The position numbers and the translations under genes were made by a program. From NCBI GenBank assembly GCA_034769895.1, contig CM068370.1, forward strand, positions 40,753,844-40,817,843: DNA of 64,000 bases. The letters run 5' to 3'. The notes below the pieces were generated by a model. It worked only from the letters and a program-made list of their open reading frames with translations, was not told where the DNA came from and did no database searches. Below are positions 1 to 11,027 of the stretch, one piece after another. Position 1 is the first letter of the stretch. Every line of letters starts with the position of its first letter. The DNA is from Magicicada septendecula. Its lineage: Eukaryota; Arthropoda; Insecta; Hemiptera; Cicadidae.

Positions 1-1470
1 TGTTACTTGGGCGCCATATGGAACCTCTGGTTCTTATTCCATAAAATAATTTATTAAAAGAATAAAATAAATAAATTTAATTGATGTTAAAATATTTCTT
101 TGATTGAATGATTAAAATAATTTAATTAATTAATTTTCTTCTGTCTTGTTTATGTATTTAAACGGTTTGCACTTCACACGTCCAAGCCGCCAACTTAACT
201 GTTTGAGTGCCTTGAAATTGCAGCTCTTTTAAATAAGAAAAATAACTAATAATTGCTTCAATAATTTTTGACGTTTCTTAATTAATAGTTTACTGCTTTA
301 TTGCTCACAGTGTGCTTACTTTAACTCTATACATTCAATTTAACAATGATTTATGGATTACAATCTACCTGGCTTAATTCTCTCCTAACCCAGAAGGTTG
401 GCAATGATGACTCTAATTATCGGTTTGTTTATTTACAAATTTTTTGTACCTCAAGGGTGAATCCTTTAGAACTACAGAATAAAATAACTATGCCTCGAGT
501 TACTATGTTTTACATATGCTTAATTTAATAGGTTAGACACTTTAAAAATTCAGATTGATTAACGAAATGTTCGTCTGACCTCTACAAGTTTTGAGGTTAA
601 CTATGGTTAGCCTAGATCGTTAATTATTATATTGGAATCGTATAATTCCTCTTGGAAAAAGTATAGACAATGCTTATTTCTTATAGTATTAATGTTTTGC
701 GTTAGTACATAAGTGTATTATTTCTTATACTAGTAACATAATATTCATACACTGTAATTATATGTGGCACTGTACTCCCTGTTTGATAATCGCTTTGGAT
801 TATTTTTTAACTTACTTTACGATCTTATACACTGATCGTACACTTCACTTTTTCGCGAGTGAACGATTATAACTTCTTGAGATTAAATTTTTGGTTAGGT
901 AATTCACCTAACCTTGTTCTTTTTGTTTCGCACAACTAGTTAAGGGAACACTGCTTGTTGTGATGCACTTTAATAAGTATGTAACTTCTTCACTGCTGTG
1001 GTTTAATAATATTTGACGAAAATTTTGATCTGGAGTCCTGTAGTATCTGCCGGAATGGAATGCGAAAAAATGTCCTTTTGTTCACTCGTACATCTGTATA
1101 TATAGTCTGCTGAAAACTCTGCTAGACAGCGACAATTAATTTCTCAAGTGTGTCCTGATTGGTTAAAAATGACGTCATGATGCGGTCATTCTATTTTTAG
1201 CTCTTACATAATTGTTTTAAGCGTGGGTTTCTTATTGATGTTGGTATTCTTCTGTACCCTTCCAAAATTCACAAAATTTATCATATTTATGTTAGTTTTT
1301 CAGTTATGCTAATTACAAATTTGGTTCTATTACTAGCATCGTATGGCTCGTTCCTTTCTGGTTATTTTGATATGAATAGCGGCCAGTTTGGGTACATTTT
1401 TCATTAATAAACTCTATCCTAATGATAGCCTATCTTAAATATTGTGTTGTTTCAAATGTCTTCTGCTACA
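1..1470 (-). mobile_element. Probable LTR of a further element, cut by the window edge
   Basis: The first 16 bases, read on the - strand, are TGGCGCCCAAGTAACA, which looks like a tRNA primer-binding site. Two bases further right starts a stretch beginning TG (position 19). A candidate outer end, TGTAGCAGAA on the - strand, lies at 1461-1470 and resembles the LTR starts of E1 to E4. A TATA-like box (about 1092-1102, - strand) would lie inside it. The second LTR would be outside the window, so identity cannot be proven. The layout follows E1 and E4: LTR on the right of the primer site, element on the - strand. Treat as a fossil LTR of about 1.45 kb; the boundaries are inference. Confidence 0.35.
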
Positions 1471-1766
1471 CTTTGCAGATTCTATTTTTGTATTTTTTAA
1501 CATTTATTAAACCATCATTTTTCTCTGTTCTGAACACAATTATCTTATTGAAATTAACATTTTATTATCTAAATTTGCTGTACCCAGCTGAACATTAACA
1601 ATCCTTATAACATATTTGTTTATTATTATTTAATGGCTTCCTTACTTCATTATTAATGATTCATAATTATTCTTACTCCCTACACTTATTATACTTGACA
1701 TTGTTTGGTGACTTACACCTTTTACATAATTTTATTCTTCGTATTGTTTAAATTAGCAGCCATCCT
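1471..1766. other. Intronic AT-rich stretch, nothing recognised
   Basis: Very AT-rich sequence between the probable LTR and the foldback. I see no coding similarity, repeat end or RNA gene. It probably belongs to a SUCLA2 intron, because SUCLA2 exons begin at 4866 and earlier exons must lie to the left. Confidence 0.5.
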
Positions 1767-1936
1767 TACTATTTCTTTTATGAATTTGCTAACTGCTATA
1801 ATTTTTTTATTGTTCGACTAAGCTTTTCGTCATTACTGACATCTTCAGGTCTTAAACCTGATGTCAGTAATGACGAAAAGCTTAGTCGAACAATTAAAAA
1901 ATTATAGCAGTTAGCAAATTCATAAAAGAAATAGTA
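1767..1936. repeat. Foldback of about 170 bp made of two Penelope-type tails
   Basis: The stretch from about 1767 to 1850 recurs almost perfectly as its inverse at 1856-1936, around a 5-base loop. On the - strand the left arm reads CTGAAGATGTCAGTAATGAC followed by GAAAAG. This resembles a hammerhead ribozyme core: CUGANGA, then a GUCA/UGAC hairpin with a GUAA loop, then GAAA. Such cores are known at the ends of Penelope-like elements. The large foldback at 57.8-59.3 kb, which does encode a Penelope-type GIY-YIG domain, has the same layout on a larger scale. The structure is seen; the Penelope link is inference from the motif. Confidence 0.8.
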
Positions 1937-3359
1937 AATTTTATATAATTGTTATATCTCTGTTTTCCTATACGCTGTATGGTCTCCTTATTATACATGA
2001 TTATTATTTTCATAATTTGTTTTGTCATCATTTGTTTGTCTATTATTTCAAGTTTAGAATTACTCTACTTCCTTCAGTATGGACTCCACATAAGTTGTTG
2101 TGAGTCATTATTTTGAGCTTTTATTATATTATTTATTATTCATTGAGTCATCTTAACTCATCTTATGCTATTCTCTTAGTTTACACAATTCATAATAAGG
2201 TTTTGTTCACCTTAACTGATAATACATCTTTCTACAAAATTTACCATCTCATAACATTTTTAAATACATATAGTTTTTACATTGTTGATTACATTGAGAT
2301 CGTTTATTATTAGAACATATACAGTGTGTTCTTTCATTAATTATTCTATCATCATTATTCGTTATGCCTTAGCATACCTTTCTTTCAAGGTTGATCTAAC
2401 ATTGTGATTATACTTTTAATCTTATTTTAATGGTTCATTTATTATAATTCATCTATAATTCATGATTATCTACAATATATTTCCTTTTACTTGTTATGCA
2501 AATTATTACTTTTTAATTACTCTGCTAATGTGCTGTTTATACTACTTTAATACATGTTGTAAATATCTTTCACCTTTAATTCTATTTATGGTGTTTGACT
2601 TTGTTTAATGGTTTCTTATGCTCACTTAACTAATCTATTTGGGAACTAGTCTTTGTCAATGTCTCAGACACATCGTCTGGTTATGTTGTATTGCCATTGA
2701 ATGCTGATAGTAGATTTACTACTGGTTATCATCACTTCTGGTTACTTAGTTAGTTGATTTTTATGGGACAGTTTGTACTGTTACAATATACGTACTGGAC
2801 AGTAGATGTTAGAGTCCGGTAGTTATAGTATTTCATTTTCTTAAAATTTGTTTTATATTTATCTTTGTACTCTGTTTTTTTTTACATTTCTCTATAAGTG
2901 GCCATTTTTGTGTGATTCAGTGAACCCTGATATCTGGCATAACTTGGCTGAAACATTCAAAAAATGTTTGGAGTACTTGTGCACTATGTACCAAGTCGGG
3001 TGTTCAGTAGATGGAATGACATAAACCAAAGTAACCAGTTGATTATAGAAAATGTAGTGTGTATATGCGAAGTTAGGAAAAGTGGTTTTTGTTCCATTTG
3101 TTTGCACCCATGTGTCCAAATCCGATGCATATTAAATGGGATGGATATTAATATAGTCAATCTTTTCCTGTGTCTGGTTAGGCAAGATGGTCTTTGTTTA
3201 TTTTTTTGTTCATCTGTTATTTCTTAATTTTGTGAGTTTTTTTTAACTGAATGAAACCAACTTTCTGAATCTTCTACTTGCATTTTAAAACTTTTTTATG
3301 GTTACATACCTTTTACTTTGTATTATTCTGTCTACCAGTCACTTCATCCACTTTAATCC
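1937..3359. other. Intronic sequence, nothing recognised
   Basis: AT-rich sequence with no convincing protein similarity on either strand. The short open frames around 2.1 and 3.0 kb look like chance. Presumed SUCLA2 intron. Confidence 0.5.
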
Positions 3360-3960
3360 TACAAGTTATGTGTTGTCGTTGTTCGTATTACTCCAGCCAA
3401 TTATAGGAAAGTTGTGAAATAAATGAGTACTTGTTGCAATTTTGTTTGTGAAAGGGGGAAGCCACAAAAAAAAAAAATGACATTGTACAGGCCATTTTGT
3501 CTCTTCAGTAGTCTCGGCAAATTGCAAATTGCTTGCATCAGTGAGACAAGGATGGGGAGAGGGGAGCAACTACAAAAGGACTGCGTAGAAATCAAGGTGA
3601 ATTTTTGGCTTCCGTAGGAGAAACGACCACCAAGCTGTAGAGATATTGTTAATCACTGTAGGAAATCATAATGTGTTCTGGTAGCATTGGATGTGACAAA
3701 TGCTTTTAATACTGTATGTTACAGGATGATAATTGAAGAATTAATGAGGAGACAATCTCAAATTAGTTAATAAATATAATATGTAGCTGTTTTGAGGACA
3801 GATACATACAAGTAGGTAAGACTGAGATCACTGTTCGCTGTTAGTGCAGTGGTTCCTCAAGGATTTGTAATAGGATGCTTGCTTTGAAATATATAGTATG
3901 ACTTGGCCCTGCAGTTGCAGTTAATGGTATGATGGTTTTACTTTTTATATTTGTTTGTTT
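3360..3960 (+). pseudogene. LINE relic: reverse transcriptase fragment (Jockey/R1 type)
   Basis: Pieces of a non-LTR reverse transcriptase lie in order on the + strand but in shifting frames. They are TLYRPFCLFSSLGKL (about 3480-3525, equivalent to the SYRPICLLDTLGKL block), then RRRNDHQAVEILLIT, then VLVALDVTNAFNTV (from about 3677, the catalytic-block A motif with its aspartate), then VPQGFVIGCLL near 3850 (the VPQGSVLGP block). At least three frame changes and several stops separate them, so this is an old 5'- and 3'-truncated copy. It lies in a SUCLA2 intron and has no functional role that I can see. The clade is judged from motif wording only. Confidence 0.75.
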
Positions 3961-4168
3961 GTTTTTTGGTGGGAGGTTTTATAACAAAACTAAACCAAAA
4001 CTAGCTTTCCAAACCTTTAGTGAATTAGTCCGGCCAAATGTAGGTTATCAAATCGACGTATAGTGGTCACAGTATCTGATGGATGCTCACTGATACTAAT
4101 GGATGCAGGATATTACAATGTGCAAGTAATATGTTTCGTATGTTTTTAATACAATCAGGTACATTATC

Positions 4169-4185
4169 CCCCCCCCCCCCCCCCA
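4169..4185. repeat. Poly-C tract
   Basis: An uninterrupted run of about 17 C in otherwise AT-rich intron sequence; prone to length variation. Confidence 0.9.
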
Positions 4186-4257
4186 GTATAAATAATTATA
4201 TTATTTTGTTAGAAGCAATTTGTTTTTAATGTAATTTTGTAATTTTATGCCAATCAT

Positions 4258-4683
4258 CAGTGACATATCTAAAATTTTGCTTTGGGAGGGGTTCGGATTC
4301 GGGTCAGCTTCATACTAAAGAAAAAACAGGTGAAGACCGATCAATGTTACCATCGTTAAAGTGGCTGAATAACATCCTGAAATCAGCCCCATCAAAGTAA
4401 ACGGTAATAACAAAATAAAAATACGCGTTATGGAAACATTGTTAAAAAATACTTATTGACTGAATTGATTTTCCTACAACATTTCAAACATATACCTTAA
4501 TGCTGTATAATAAACCGATTTGTATATTTAAAAAAGAGCTACTACTATATTAAAATACACAGCTGGAAAAAATGATATAAAACAGCCCAAAAATTAAGAG
4601 ATTAACAAAATTTGTCAACTTTTCAACCCTCTGGAGGGGGGAGGGCTCCGCTCCTGTTCATCCCTCCCATAAATACACCCCTG
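4258..4683. mobile_element. Possible short non-autonomous DNA transposon
   Basis: The ends look like degenerate inverted repeats: CAGTGACATATCTA on the left, and CAGGGGTGTATTTATGGG read inward from the right. Both lead into G-rich stretches (GGGAGGGG). The CAG start and CTG end resemble hAT-type ends. No clear target duplication is visible and there is no coding content. An alternative is an unrelated repeat fragment. Confidence 0.35.
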
Positions 4684-4865
4684 ATAATAAAGAATAATAC
4701 TGAACCAGAGATTATAGCGTTCAGTGTTTGCTGTTAAAGCAGTAGTAGTACAGATTTGTTTTAAATGAATCTGAATACAACCTATTGGACATAGACATTT
4801 TCATGATCTGGTTAATGTGTTTATTTTAAATTGTAACCCAGAAATAAGAATTATGTGTATTTCAG

Positions 4866-5009
4866 ATTTTGCACTTGACTGCAAGATGAGGTTTGACGAT
4901 AACGCTGATTTTAGACAGAAAGAATTGTTTGCATTAAGAGACTGGACACAAGAAGACGAAAAAGAAGTTGAGGCTGCCAAGTACAATTTGAATTATATTG
5001 CTCTCGATG
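4866..5009 (+). CDS. SUCLA2: SUCLA2 exon: succinyl-CoA ligase (ADP-forming) beta subunit, central part
   Basis: This exon encodes a 48-residue stretch beginning [17 protein letters not shown] and ending NLNYIALDG. It matches the region of mitochondrial succinyl-CoA synthetase beta where the ATP-grasp domain passes into the CoA-ligase domain. The block DWTQED is typical of the ADP-forming (SUCLA2) and not the GDP-forming paralogue. The enzyme joins the alpha subunit and makes succinate, ATP and CoA from succinyl-CoA in the TCA cycle. The acceptor is TTTCAG at 4860-4865 and the donor GTAATT starts at 5010. The last codon is split (G|GC) and continues at 7430. The preceding exon is not in the window. 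Confidence 0.95.
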
Positions 5010-5490
5010 GTAATTGCACTTTAATTTATATATATTCGGTATGAGTCACTGAAAATTGTAACTACTTTATGGTGTTTTAGTAATGGTTCATATTTGAGGA
5101 TTTTCTAAATTTTGTATGTAGTCATGTACATATAAGGTAGTTAAACATAAGAATATTCTAAAATTCAGCATCTAAATACTAAAGTACAGTTTTTTATGGA
5201 CTTCCAAAATATATGATATATATATTGTTATATATGATAAAGTAATCCAAAAAATATTTTGGATACCCAAAATAGAGGTAAAAGTTAGTGAAGTAATTAA
5301 CTTCACATGCGTGAAGTACAATTAGACCGTTTTTGGAAAGTCTAAACTTTAGGTAATTCAAAATTCTGCATCTTTATATTAGTTTTAAACATTTTTGTTT
5401 GTTAACGGTCCAAGTCACGTATTTTAATTTCTTATTTTCTTACCTTTGTTAGGTCCGTCTTGTGACTTTTATCTTTAGAATAATATTAGC
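5010..5490. other. SUCLA2 intron, nothing recognised
   Basis: AT-rich intron sequence with no repeat or coding similarity that I can name. Confidence 0.5.
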
Positions 5491-5497
5491 GTGACGC

Positions 5498-5524
5498 GTT
5501 TCAGGTCATCTGACCCATCCTCAG
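5498..5524 (-). ncRNA. Hammerhead-like ribozyme core, Penelope-type tail
   Basis: On the - strand this reads CTGAGGATGGGTCAGATGAC followed by CTGAAAC. It shows the CUGANGA half-core, a GGUC/GACC hairpin and a GAAA half-core, followed by GCGTC. Relative to the consensus there are one or two extra bases at the foot of stem II, as in the other three loci of this window. Such motifs are known from Penelope-like retroelement ends. Activity is untested and stems I and III are not obvious. Confidence 0.45.
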
Positions 5525-5932
5525 ACACTTGCTTGAAAAGAGGTCGTCATATATTAAAATCCAATTAAAATAAAAACACACATATGTAAACTCATTGTCA
5601 ATAATTGATGTTCAAAAACATGAATAACACTGTTGTCGTGGTGCACCACGCGATTACCGATCGATAATATATCGATAATTTATATTAGTCTTGGTGAATC
5701 GCTATTCAAGCAACTTCTGTAGGTATGTTTCTGTGGTTTCATAAATTTGATGTAGAACATTAGTTGTTGTTTCCAATGGCTCACGCCATTCTTGACCTGA
5801 CCTAGCTTCTCAATAAAGACCAGGTAGGTCTTTTCTATTTTGTAGAACATTAGTGAATTATAGAATTTTAGTGTAGAATTATTATGAGAATTAAAAACTG
5901 AAGTACTTTTTGTTGTACATTATAACTTGTAG
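5525..5932. other. SUCLA2 intron, nothing recognised
   Basis: Contains a short palindrome near 5660-5680 (ATCGATAATATATCGAT) and no coding similarity. Confidence 0.4.
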
Positions 5933-5933
5933 C

Positions 5934-7005
5934 AAAATTGAAAGTTAAGGGCATGGAAATGCACGAAACCCTTATGTTCAGAGGGGAAAGGCGATGTGGT
6001 GGGAGTCGCTGTGAGATGTGAGAAGAGAATTGTTATCAGCGACGGTGCACCCAACCTATGAATATCGTTTCTAATAGTAACAAAAACTCGCGACTGTTAA
6101 GGTTTGTTTGTAAATGTGTCACCACGAATCTCTATATCTGCGCAAGCACGCGTGCGCGTGTGTATGTACCTACAGTCACACAGCTGGCTTTAAAAAAAGA
6201 ATTATACGTTTATTGTTTCCGACGTAAATCAAATAATAATAACAATAATAATATTGTAATTGTATTACTATACAAATCAAGCAAATGATATGTACTGTTC
6301 ACACGTATCGGAATTTGTTGCTGTTATGTATCAGAATGTTTTATAAACATCTAAGCATTGTTTGGTTCTGTCATTGTGTACAGCTGAGATGTAAAAAACT
6401 ACAGCCTTTCTGACCGCTCTTGCAGAACTTGCAAACTGGATGGAATTTGCAAACTGTACACTTCCACTCCTTAATTACACTCGACTATCTCTACAGTTTA
6501 TTATTACATAAAGGAATGCATTCTTCGTATTAATTTAATTGCAAGAATCTTTTTAATCCTGGACAACAAAAAACTGTTTATTGTTACTTCCTGTGCTTGA
6601 CTATGAATAACTTTCCTGTCTTTGCTAGTTGAAGGAGAAGTATCCATTTTAACAAATGTCGTTACTGGATGATAACACAAATAATTACGATAATACATAA
6701 TTAAAGAATAAAAACTACCAATAGAAATTAACTAATAAATTAAATAACTAATAAAAATGAGTGACTGTAAACCAATGATACAATTAATAATAAATTGAAA
6801 TAATAATAACAAATGCAAGACTGAGATAGTACGTCACACGGTAATTAACAATGTACGGGTAACTAAAACATCACACGCAAAGTTGCCAACACCTTCAGTT
6901 GCTTACCAGTTGATTCTCCGTTACCCTCCCGCCGTTCACAATTTCAAAGTGGACTCGTCCATCCATAAATTGGTTTCTGCGCATATGCCCTTAACTTTCA
7001 ATTTT
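5934..7005. mobile_element. Non-autonomous DNA transposon with terminal inverted repeats
   Basis: Positions 5934-5954 and 6985-7005 are perfect inverse copies (21 bp; core TTGAAAGTTAAGGGCAT), and a weaker match continues inward (ATGCACGAAACC against ATGCGCAGAAACC). The 1.07 kb between them has only short chance frames and an AAT-rich microsatellite near 6230. The target duplication is unclear; TGTA occurs close to both ends. The superfamily cannot be told without the duplication. It sits in a SUCLA2 intron. Confidence 0.65.
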
Positions 7006-7429
7006 ACTGTACATACATGAACTTTATAATTGACATGCTATAAAATGGTACATGTTTTTTACATTTTTGTTAGAATCATTAAATTTTTTAAGAACTGTAG
7101 TAAAAATAGTGGTTTTAAGAAATGGTCTTCTAAATTAGTTTTAAAGATGTTCGGAAAATTATAAATAAGAAGTAATTTAGATTATCTGAAGGTATTTTAC
7201 ACATTTTGGTGAAGTAGAAAGACTAGAACATTTTTACGAATCTATACATGATGTTGAGGGTTTGTGTACTTTAAGAATGATTCAAGACTTAACTTGGACA
7301 TTAATAATAGGGCGTACAGGCTGTATAATGATAATGGAAAACCTGTGTATGGAGAATGATTATTTAATGGTTTGAACATATCAACACTGATTTTTATTTT
7401 TTGCTTAAAATGAACATTGTCTGTTTCAG
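7006..7429. other. SUCLA2 intron, nothing recognised
   Basis: Ordinary AT-rich intron ending in a pyrimidine-rich acceptor, CTGTTTCAG, at 7421-7429. Confidence 0.6.
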
Positions 7430-7590
7430 GCACTATAGGATGTTTAGTAAATGGCGCAGGTTTAGCCATGGCTACAATGGATATTATTAAATTACATGGT
7501 GGTGAACCGGCAAATTTCCTCGACGTTGGTGGTGGTGCAACAGCACAACAAGTGAAGGAAGCGTTTAAAATTATTACTGCTGACCCTAAG
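7430..7590 (+). CDS. SUCLA2: SUCLA2 exon: CoA-ligase domain start
   Basis: Encodes [20 protein letters not shown] and then the glycine-rich stretch [10 protein letters not shown], up to ITADPK. These are among the most conserved blocks of SUCLA2: a CoA-ligase fold with the [10 protein letters not shown] helix start and the GGGA loop at the contact with the alpha subunit. The acceptor CAG ends at 7429 and the donor GTAGTA starts at 7591. The frame joins the exon at 4866-5009 through a split glycine codon and the exon at 7707 in phase 0. There are no internal stops and the match to the family is gap-free, so this looks functional. Confidence 0.96.
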
Positions 7591-7706
7591 GTAGTATTAG
7601 TATAGAATGTGGAAATTGTTAAGTACAGAATTAATAAACGATTTTTCTACAAAAATCTACACTAGGAAAATTGTCTTCAAAATGTTTAAACTTTATTTTC
7701 TTTCAG

Positions 7707-7826
7707 GTGAATGCAATTATGGTTAACATTTTTGGTGGCATTATGAGGTGTGATGTAATTGCTGAAGGTATCGTTGCTGCTGCAAAAGAATTGAACATGA
7801 AAGTGCCAATTATATGTCGGCTGCAG
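7707..7826 (+). CDS. SUCLA2: SUCLA2 exon: CoA-ligase domain middle
   Basis: Encodes [20 protein letters not shown] and continues to PIICRLQ. The [10 protein letters not shown] signature identifies the ADP-forming beta subunit (the GDP-forming paralogue has NIFGGIVNC). The acceptor TTTCAG is at 7701-7706 and the donor GTTTGT starts at 7827. The following intron is about 12 kb and is filled with LINE relics, a SINE and LTR element E1, whereas the preceding intron is only 116 bases. Splicing must skip all of that material to reach 19845. Confidence 0.96.
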
Positions 7827-7887
7827 GTTTGTATAATTACAACAAATTTTATTATTCCTCTGAGTAATATCGTGCTTATTTACTGAT

Positions 7888-8760
7888 GCAGTCGGTTGAG
7901 TTCTGGCCTTCACTGTTAGGTTCCACACAACAGCCCTCCCTGCCTCCTGCTTCAGCATAAACCATACTGCGTCTTCCTATCCTCCTCCAGTTTTTAATTG
8001 GGTCCACCATCCTGTACCCATCTTCCTCATGGCACTCACAATTCCCTCAGTCGCTGTCTTCAGCAGATAGTCTCACCTCGTGCAGCGCACCAGCCAATTC
8101 ATATTCTTTTTTCACTGTTGAAAATACGTCTTTTCTTAAAATCCTTTGCAGCACTTTATATAAAATCTTATTCCTTACTTTATTCTATTAATTCACATTT
8201 TTCATTCTCTACCATATCTGCATCTCTAGTGCCTGCAATCTTTTCACATCCCCACTTCTCAGCATCCACATTTCAGCACCATACAATTCTATAATAATAA
8301 TAATGGCTCCCATGTGTACCACCGTAGCAGCTTAGGAGTCAGGCAGGGTAGGCTGCCTTATACGAGCCGTACGGCATACAAGGAAGGCAGTGTGGCCAGC
8401 ACCATGCTTCAGCTGCCCATTATTATACCCAGGATGTTATCCCAGGTACTCATTTTCAACAGGCTGAGTCGACCTGGGGGCTGAAAAACGCACCTTGATT
8501 TTATGGTGTGGGCCCAGGAATCGAACCCAGGACCTCTAGATTAGTAGCCAGGTGCCATACCCACTGGTCTACTGACCCGGCCTGGTACAATTCTATACCA
8601 TCATATAAAGTAATGTGTCATTGTCTTCCATAATCTAAAATGCTGCAGAACAACCTCCACCTTCTGTTTAAGCCTTCTTTTACCTGTGCTGCTTTCATCT
8701 TAATTTGTGCCATGCAGTGGATACCTTCGGTCATAGTCTTCCCGAATACTTGAACTGAAT
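7888..8760 (-). pseudogene. LINE relic: C-terminal part of an RTE-like reverse transcriptase, split by a SINE
   Basis: Read on the - strand, 8760-8586 gives pieces such as TEGIHCMAQIKMKAAQVKEG, NRRWRLFCSIL and LYDGIELYGAEMW. After the SINE (8294-8585), 8293-7888 gives LRSGDVKRLQALEMQIW, then VLQRILRKD. This is the usual tail of RTE/CR1-like LINEs (YGAETW, then L..FE). Several stops and frame shifts show it is an old copy. The 12-base duplication at the SINE ends falls within the words YDGIELY, which proves the SINE came later. Confidence 0.75.
8294..8585 (-). mobile_element. tRNA-derived SINE
   Basis: On the - strand the element starts near 8585 with a tRNA-like head: GGCCGGGTCAGTAGACCAGT (A-box region) and a perfect B box, GGTTCGATTCC, at 8527-8517. 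The body then runs about 200 bp and ends in an (ATT)n tail at about 8294-8305. It is flanked by a perfect 12-base target duplication, TACAATTCTATA, at 8282-8293 and 8586-8597. These are the marks of an internal Pol III promoter and LINE-driven insertion. The element looks full length. Confidence 0.88.
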
Positions 8761-8829
8761 TGATATAGTAGTAATGTATAATTGTTATGTGTTTGTGTTA
8801 CCAATGAATTTGTGTCGTTTTAAACTGTA

Positions 8830-9210
8830 GTCACCATGATTTTCATACTCACATATGAGACACGTTTTTTCATAATCAAGGTCTCCATATATAGAAACAT
8901 CCCTAGGAGCGTTAAAACGTTCGGCTCCAGAGGAAGGCTTGGCCATATTGGGACCCAGTCATACTTGTACAGATTCAACCTGACCCAGGCCGCTACCTGT
9001 TTGCTGTGTCATCTGCATGAGGAGACCTTACAGCACATATTGGTGGATTGCCGGACGGACATCCCAGGAGTGCCGAGACTGAGGGCATTTGGTATGGACA
9101 CAATACTGAACGACAACTCATATTGGGTGGTGGCAGAGAGGATCTACAGGAGACATCGTGTCATCGGAGAACAATCCGGAAGCACGTAATAAGAAGAAGA
9201 AGAAGGTCAT
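8830..9210 (+). pseudogene. LINE 3' end (Jockey/R1-like), 5'-truncated
   Basis: An open frame ending at 9189 contains GRLGHIGTQSYLYRFNLTQA, then CLLCHLHEETLQHILVDC. The latter is a C-terminal zinc-finger-like block (C-x2-C, H, C) typical of the end of non-LTR pol proteins. The frame stops at TAA and is followed by a (AAG)n tail at 9190-9207. The reverse transcriptase proper is missing, so this is a typical 5'-truncated insertion. The natural start is not present; the ATG at 8836 is probably chance. Confidence 0.7.
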
Positions 9211-9396
9211 AAGGACAAAAAAAAATTACTTCCACATGTAAATGAATGAATATAACAAGTGTACAATTCACACATTGATAGATTGAGTGTATTAACATGC
9301 AAATCACTCTGAATGTCTTCATGACAGTAACCATGTTTCTTTTATTGTAATACCCCGATGATAAATTTCTTGTGCAAGTGAATGTATATGATACCT

Positions 9397-9641
9397 TTTC
9401 TTCTTCTTTACCATTACAGCCTAACGTGAGCCCCGACTTCCAACACCAATCTTCTCCAAAGTCTTCTATCCATTGCCATCTTGGTGTAACCCCTCACATC
9501 CATTCTTCTGAGATCTTCTAGCACATCATCCAACTATCTTATCCTAGGTCGGATCCTCTTTCTGCTTTTACAGACTGGCGCCCTCAAGATTTTCTTTGGC
9601 ATACGCTGATCATCCATCCACTCTAGGTGACCTAGCCATTG
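9397..9641 (-). pseudogene. RTE-like LINE relic, 3' half (continues at 19135)
   Basis: On the - strand, 9641-9415 reads WLGHLEWMDDQRMPKKILRA, then ILRAPVCKSRKRIRPRIR, one in-frame stop, LDDVLEDLRRMDVRGY, and ends ...VGAHVRL-stop at 9415-9417. A GAAGAAGAAAA tail follows. This is the C-terminal end of an RTE-like LINE (the RRLRWLGHV region). The upstream half is at 19135-19560 and was pushed away by the insertion of E1. Confidence 0.8.
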
Positions 9642-10893
9642 TGTGATATAACTTTTATGTCACATTATAATTAAACCGTAATTAGTCATTGTTTACTTTT
9701 ATGTCGGGCGCCAGCTTGCCATACTGCAAGAAATTAATTCAATTAGCAATTAATATATGTACAAGAAATAGGTACTTACCAATTCGGGTTCTTTTCGGCG
9801 AACTCATGAGAACAGAATTATGGCTGTTTGAAATAAAGAGAGCTTTACTCATTTCCCATAATTAAGTTTTATTAACAATTAATTATTTTCTTTCATCATC
9901 ATTTACTTTTACAAGATCATTGACAAACTACCTCTTTACCTCCCTCATCTGTTATAAATTCCCATTCTATAACTCACATAAATCAAATTGAAACATTACA
10001 AAATTTTCAAATAAAACAGGAAAATCAAGATATTAATGATAACTGATTTTTAAAGACACACAAACCAGCCTTCTTTGTCTACATTCTTTCTCACGCGCGC
10101 GCTCACACACACACACACACACAGTTACTTTATGCTATTAGAGATCTCATTTTGTTTTTGTTTAAAAGTTTATTTCATAGTATTCAAAGTAGTTTTGAAT
10201 AGCCCTAGTTAAAATTTACGTATACATTCGCTACTTAGCTGTTCAACTGAGTCTTGAAGGCGTCCCACTTTTCCGCGCACATTGTTAATGGTAATTTCCG
10301 AAAAAACTGCTTTTGTGTAATGAAAACTGTTAGTTATGTATGAATTTCTATTTTACGTCATCTTAAAAAACTGTTATTTACATTTTCTGTTGTTTTGCGG
10401 ACCCGCAATTTACGTTCCGGAACTTTATGTGTACCACTCGCGCGAGTGTTGAATTTAGACTGGGATGAGACAAACGGCACTATTTTGTAAAGTGGTCGTG
10501 ACTGTTTACCAAGTTTTCATTGTTTTTCGGCTCTGGTATTACTACGCCAGAAGTACTACGGCTAACACTCCTAACATTCCACAGCGGGGATGGTCTCTGA
10601 CGTAAGATGTTGACGTCACGTGGTCCGATGTTATTACATAATTTGTTTACAAGTTTAAAGTCACTGGAGCTGACCTTGACTCATTTTCGCTGGTTGTCTA
10701 TTGCGTCTTTATAATTTTATGATTAATTTCACAATCACTGCTGCCACGTCCGCCACCAATAAAATTTACCTTTCATCAATTTATGTATACCTTTCCCAAA
10801 TTATTATTATTATATTGTAAAAAATGCTGTTTGCTTTTATGAAAATACAAATTTATTTATTATCCCAAAAATAGGCCAAAATGTCTCGTTACA
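9642..10893 (-). repeat. E1 LTR (3' copy)
   Basis: 1252 bp, TG...CA ends in element orientation (TGTAACG... to ...ATATCACA). It contains a CA/CG microsatellite near 10090-10122. Its partner is 17877-19134. Confidence 0.93.
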
Positions 10894-10902
10894 ATACCCC
10901 CT

Positions 10903-10942
10903 CAATGAAAGGTTTTATGCCGAAGCATAAAAACTCTCATTG
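10903..10942 (-). ncRNA. Conserved hairpin next to the E1 polypurine tract
   Basis: In element orientation the 40 bases are CAATGAGAG, TTTTTATGC, loop TTCG, GCATAAAAC, CTTTCATTG. They fold into 17 pairs with one mismatch, closed by the very stable C(UUCG)G tetraloop. The 3' arm abuts the polypurine tract GAGGGGG. Matching hairpins with compensating changes lie in E2 and E4. Confidence 0.85.
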
Positions 10943-11027
10943 ACGCACTCATACTTGCTAAAGGGGTCAGCCAGGATATGCCACAACCCCCTTTATGGTT
11001 TACAAAAAAAAAAATATATAATTAACT

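Noticed and set aside
4817-5044. Starting the SUCLA2 exon at the ATG at 4817 or extending it past 5009
   Set aside because: Family alignment and the TTTCAG/GTAATT borders fix the exon at 4866-5009; the extra codons are intron.
6058-6288. 76-residue frame ending in poly-asparagine
   Set aside because: The poly-N comes from an AAT microsatellite inside a non-coding inverted-repeat element.
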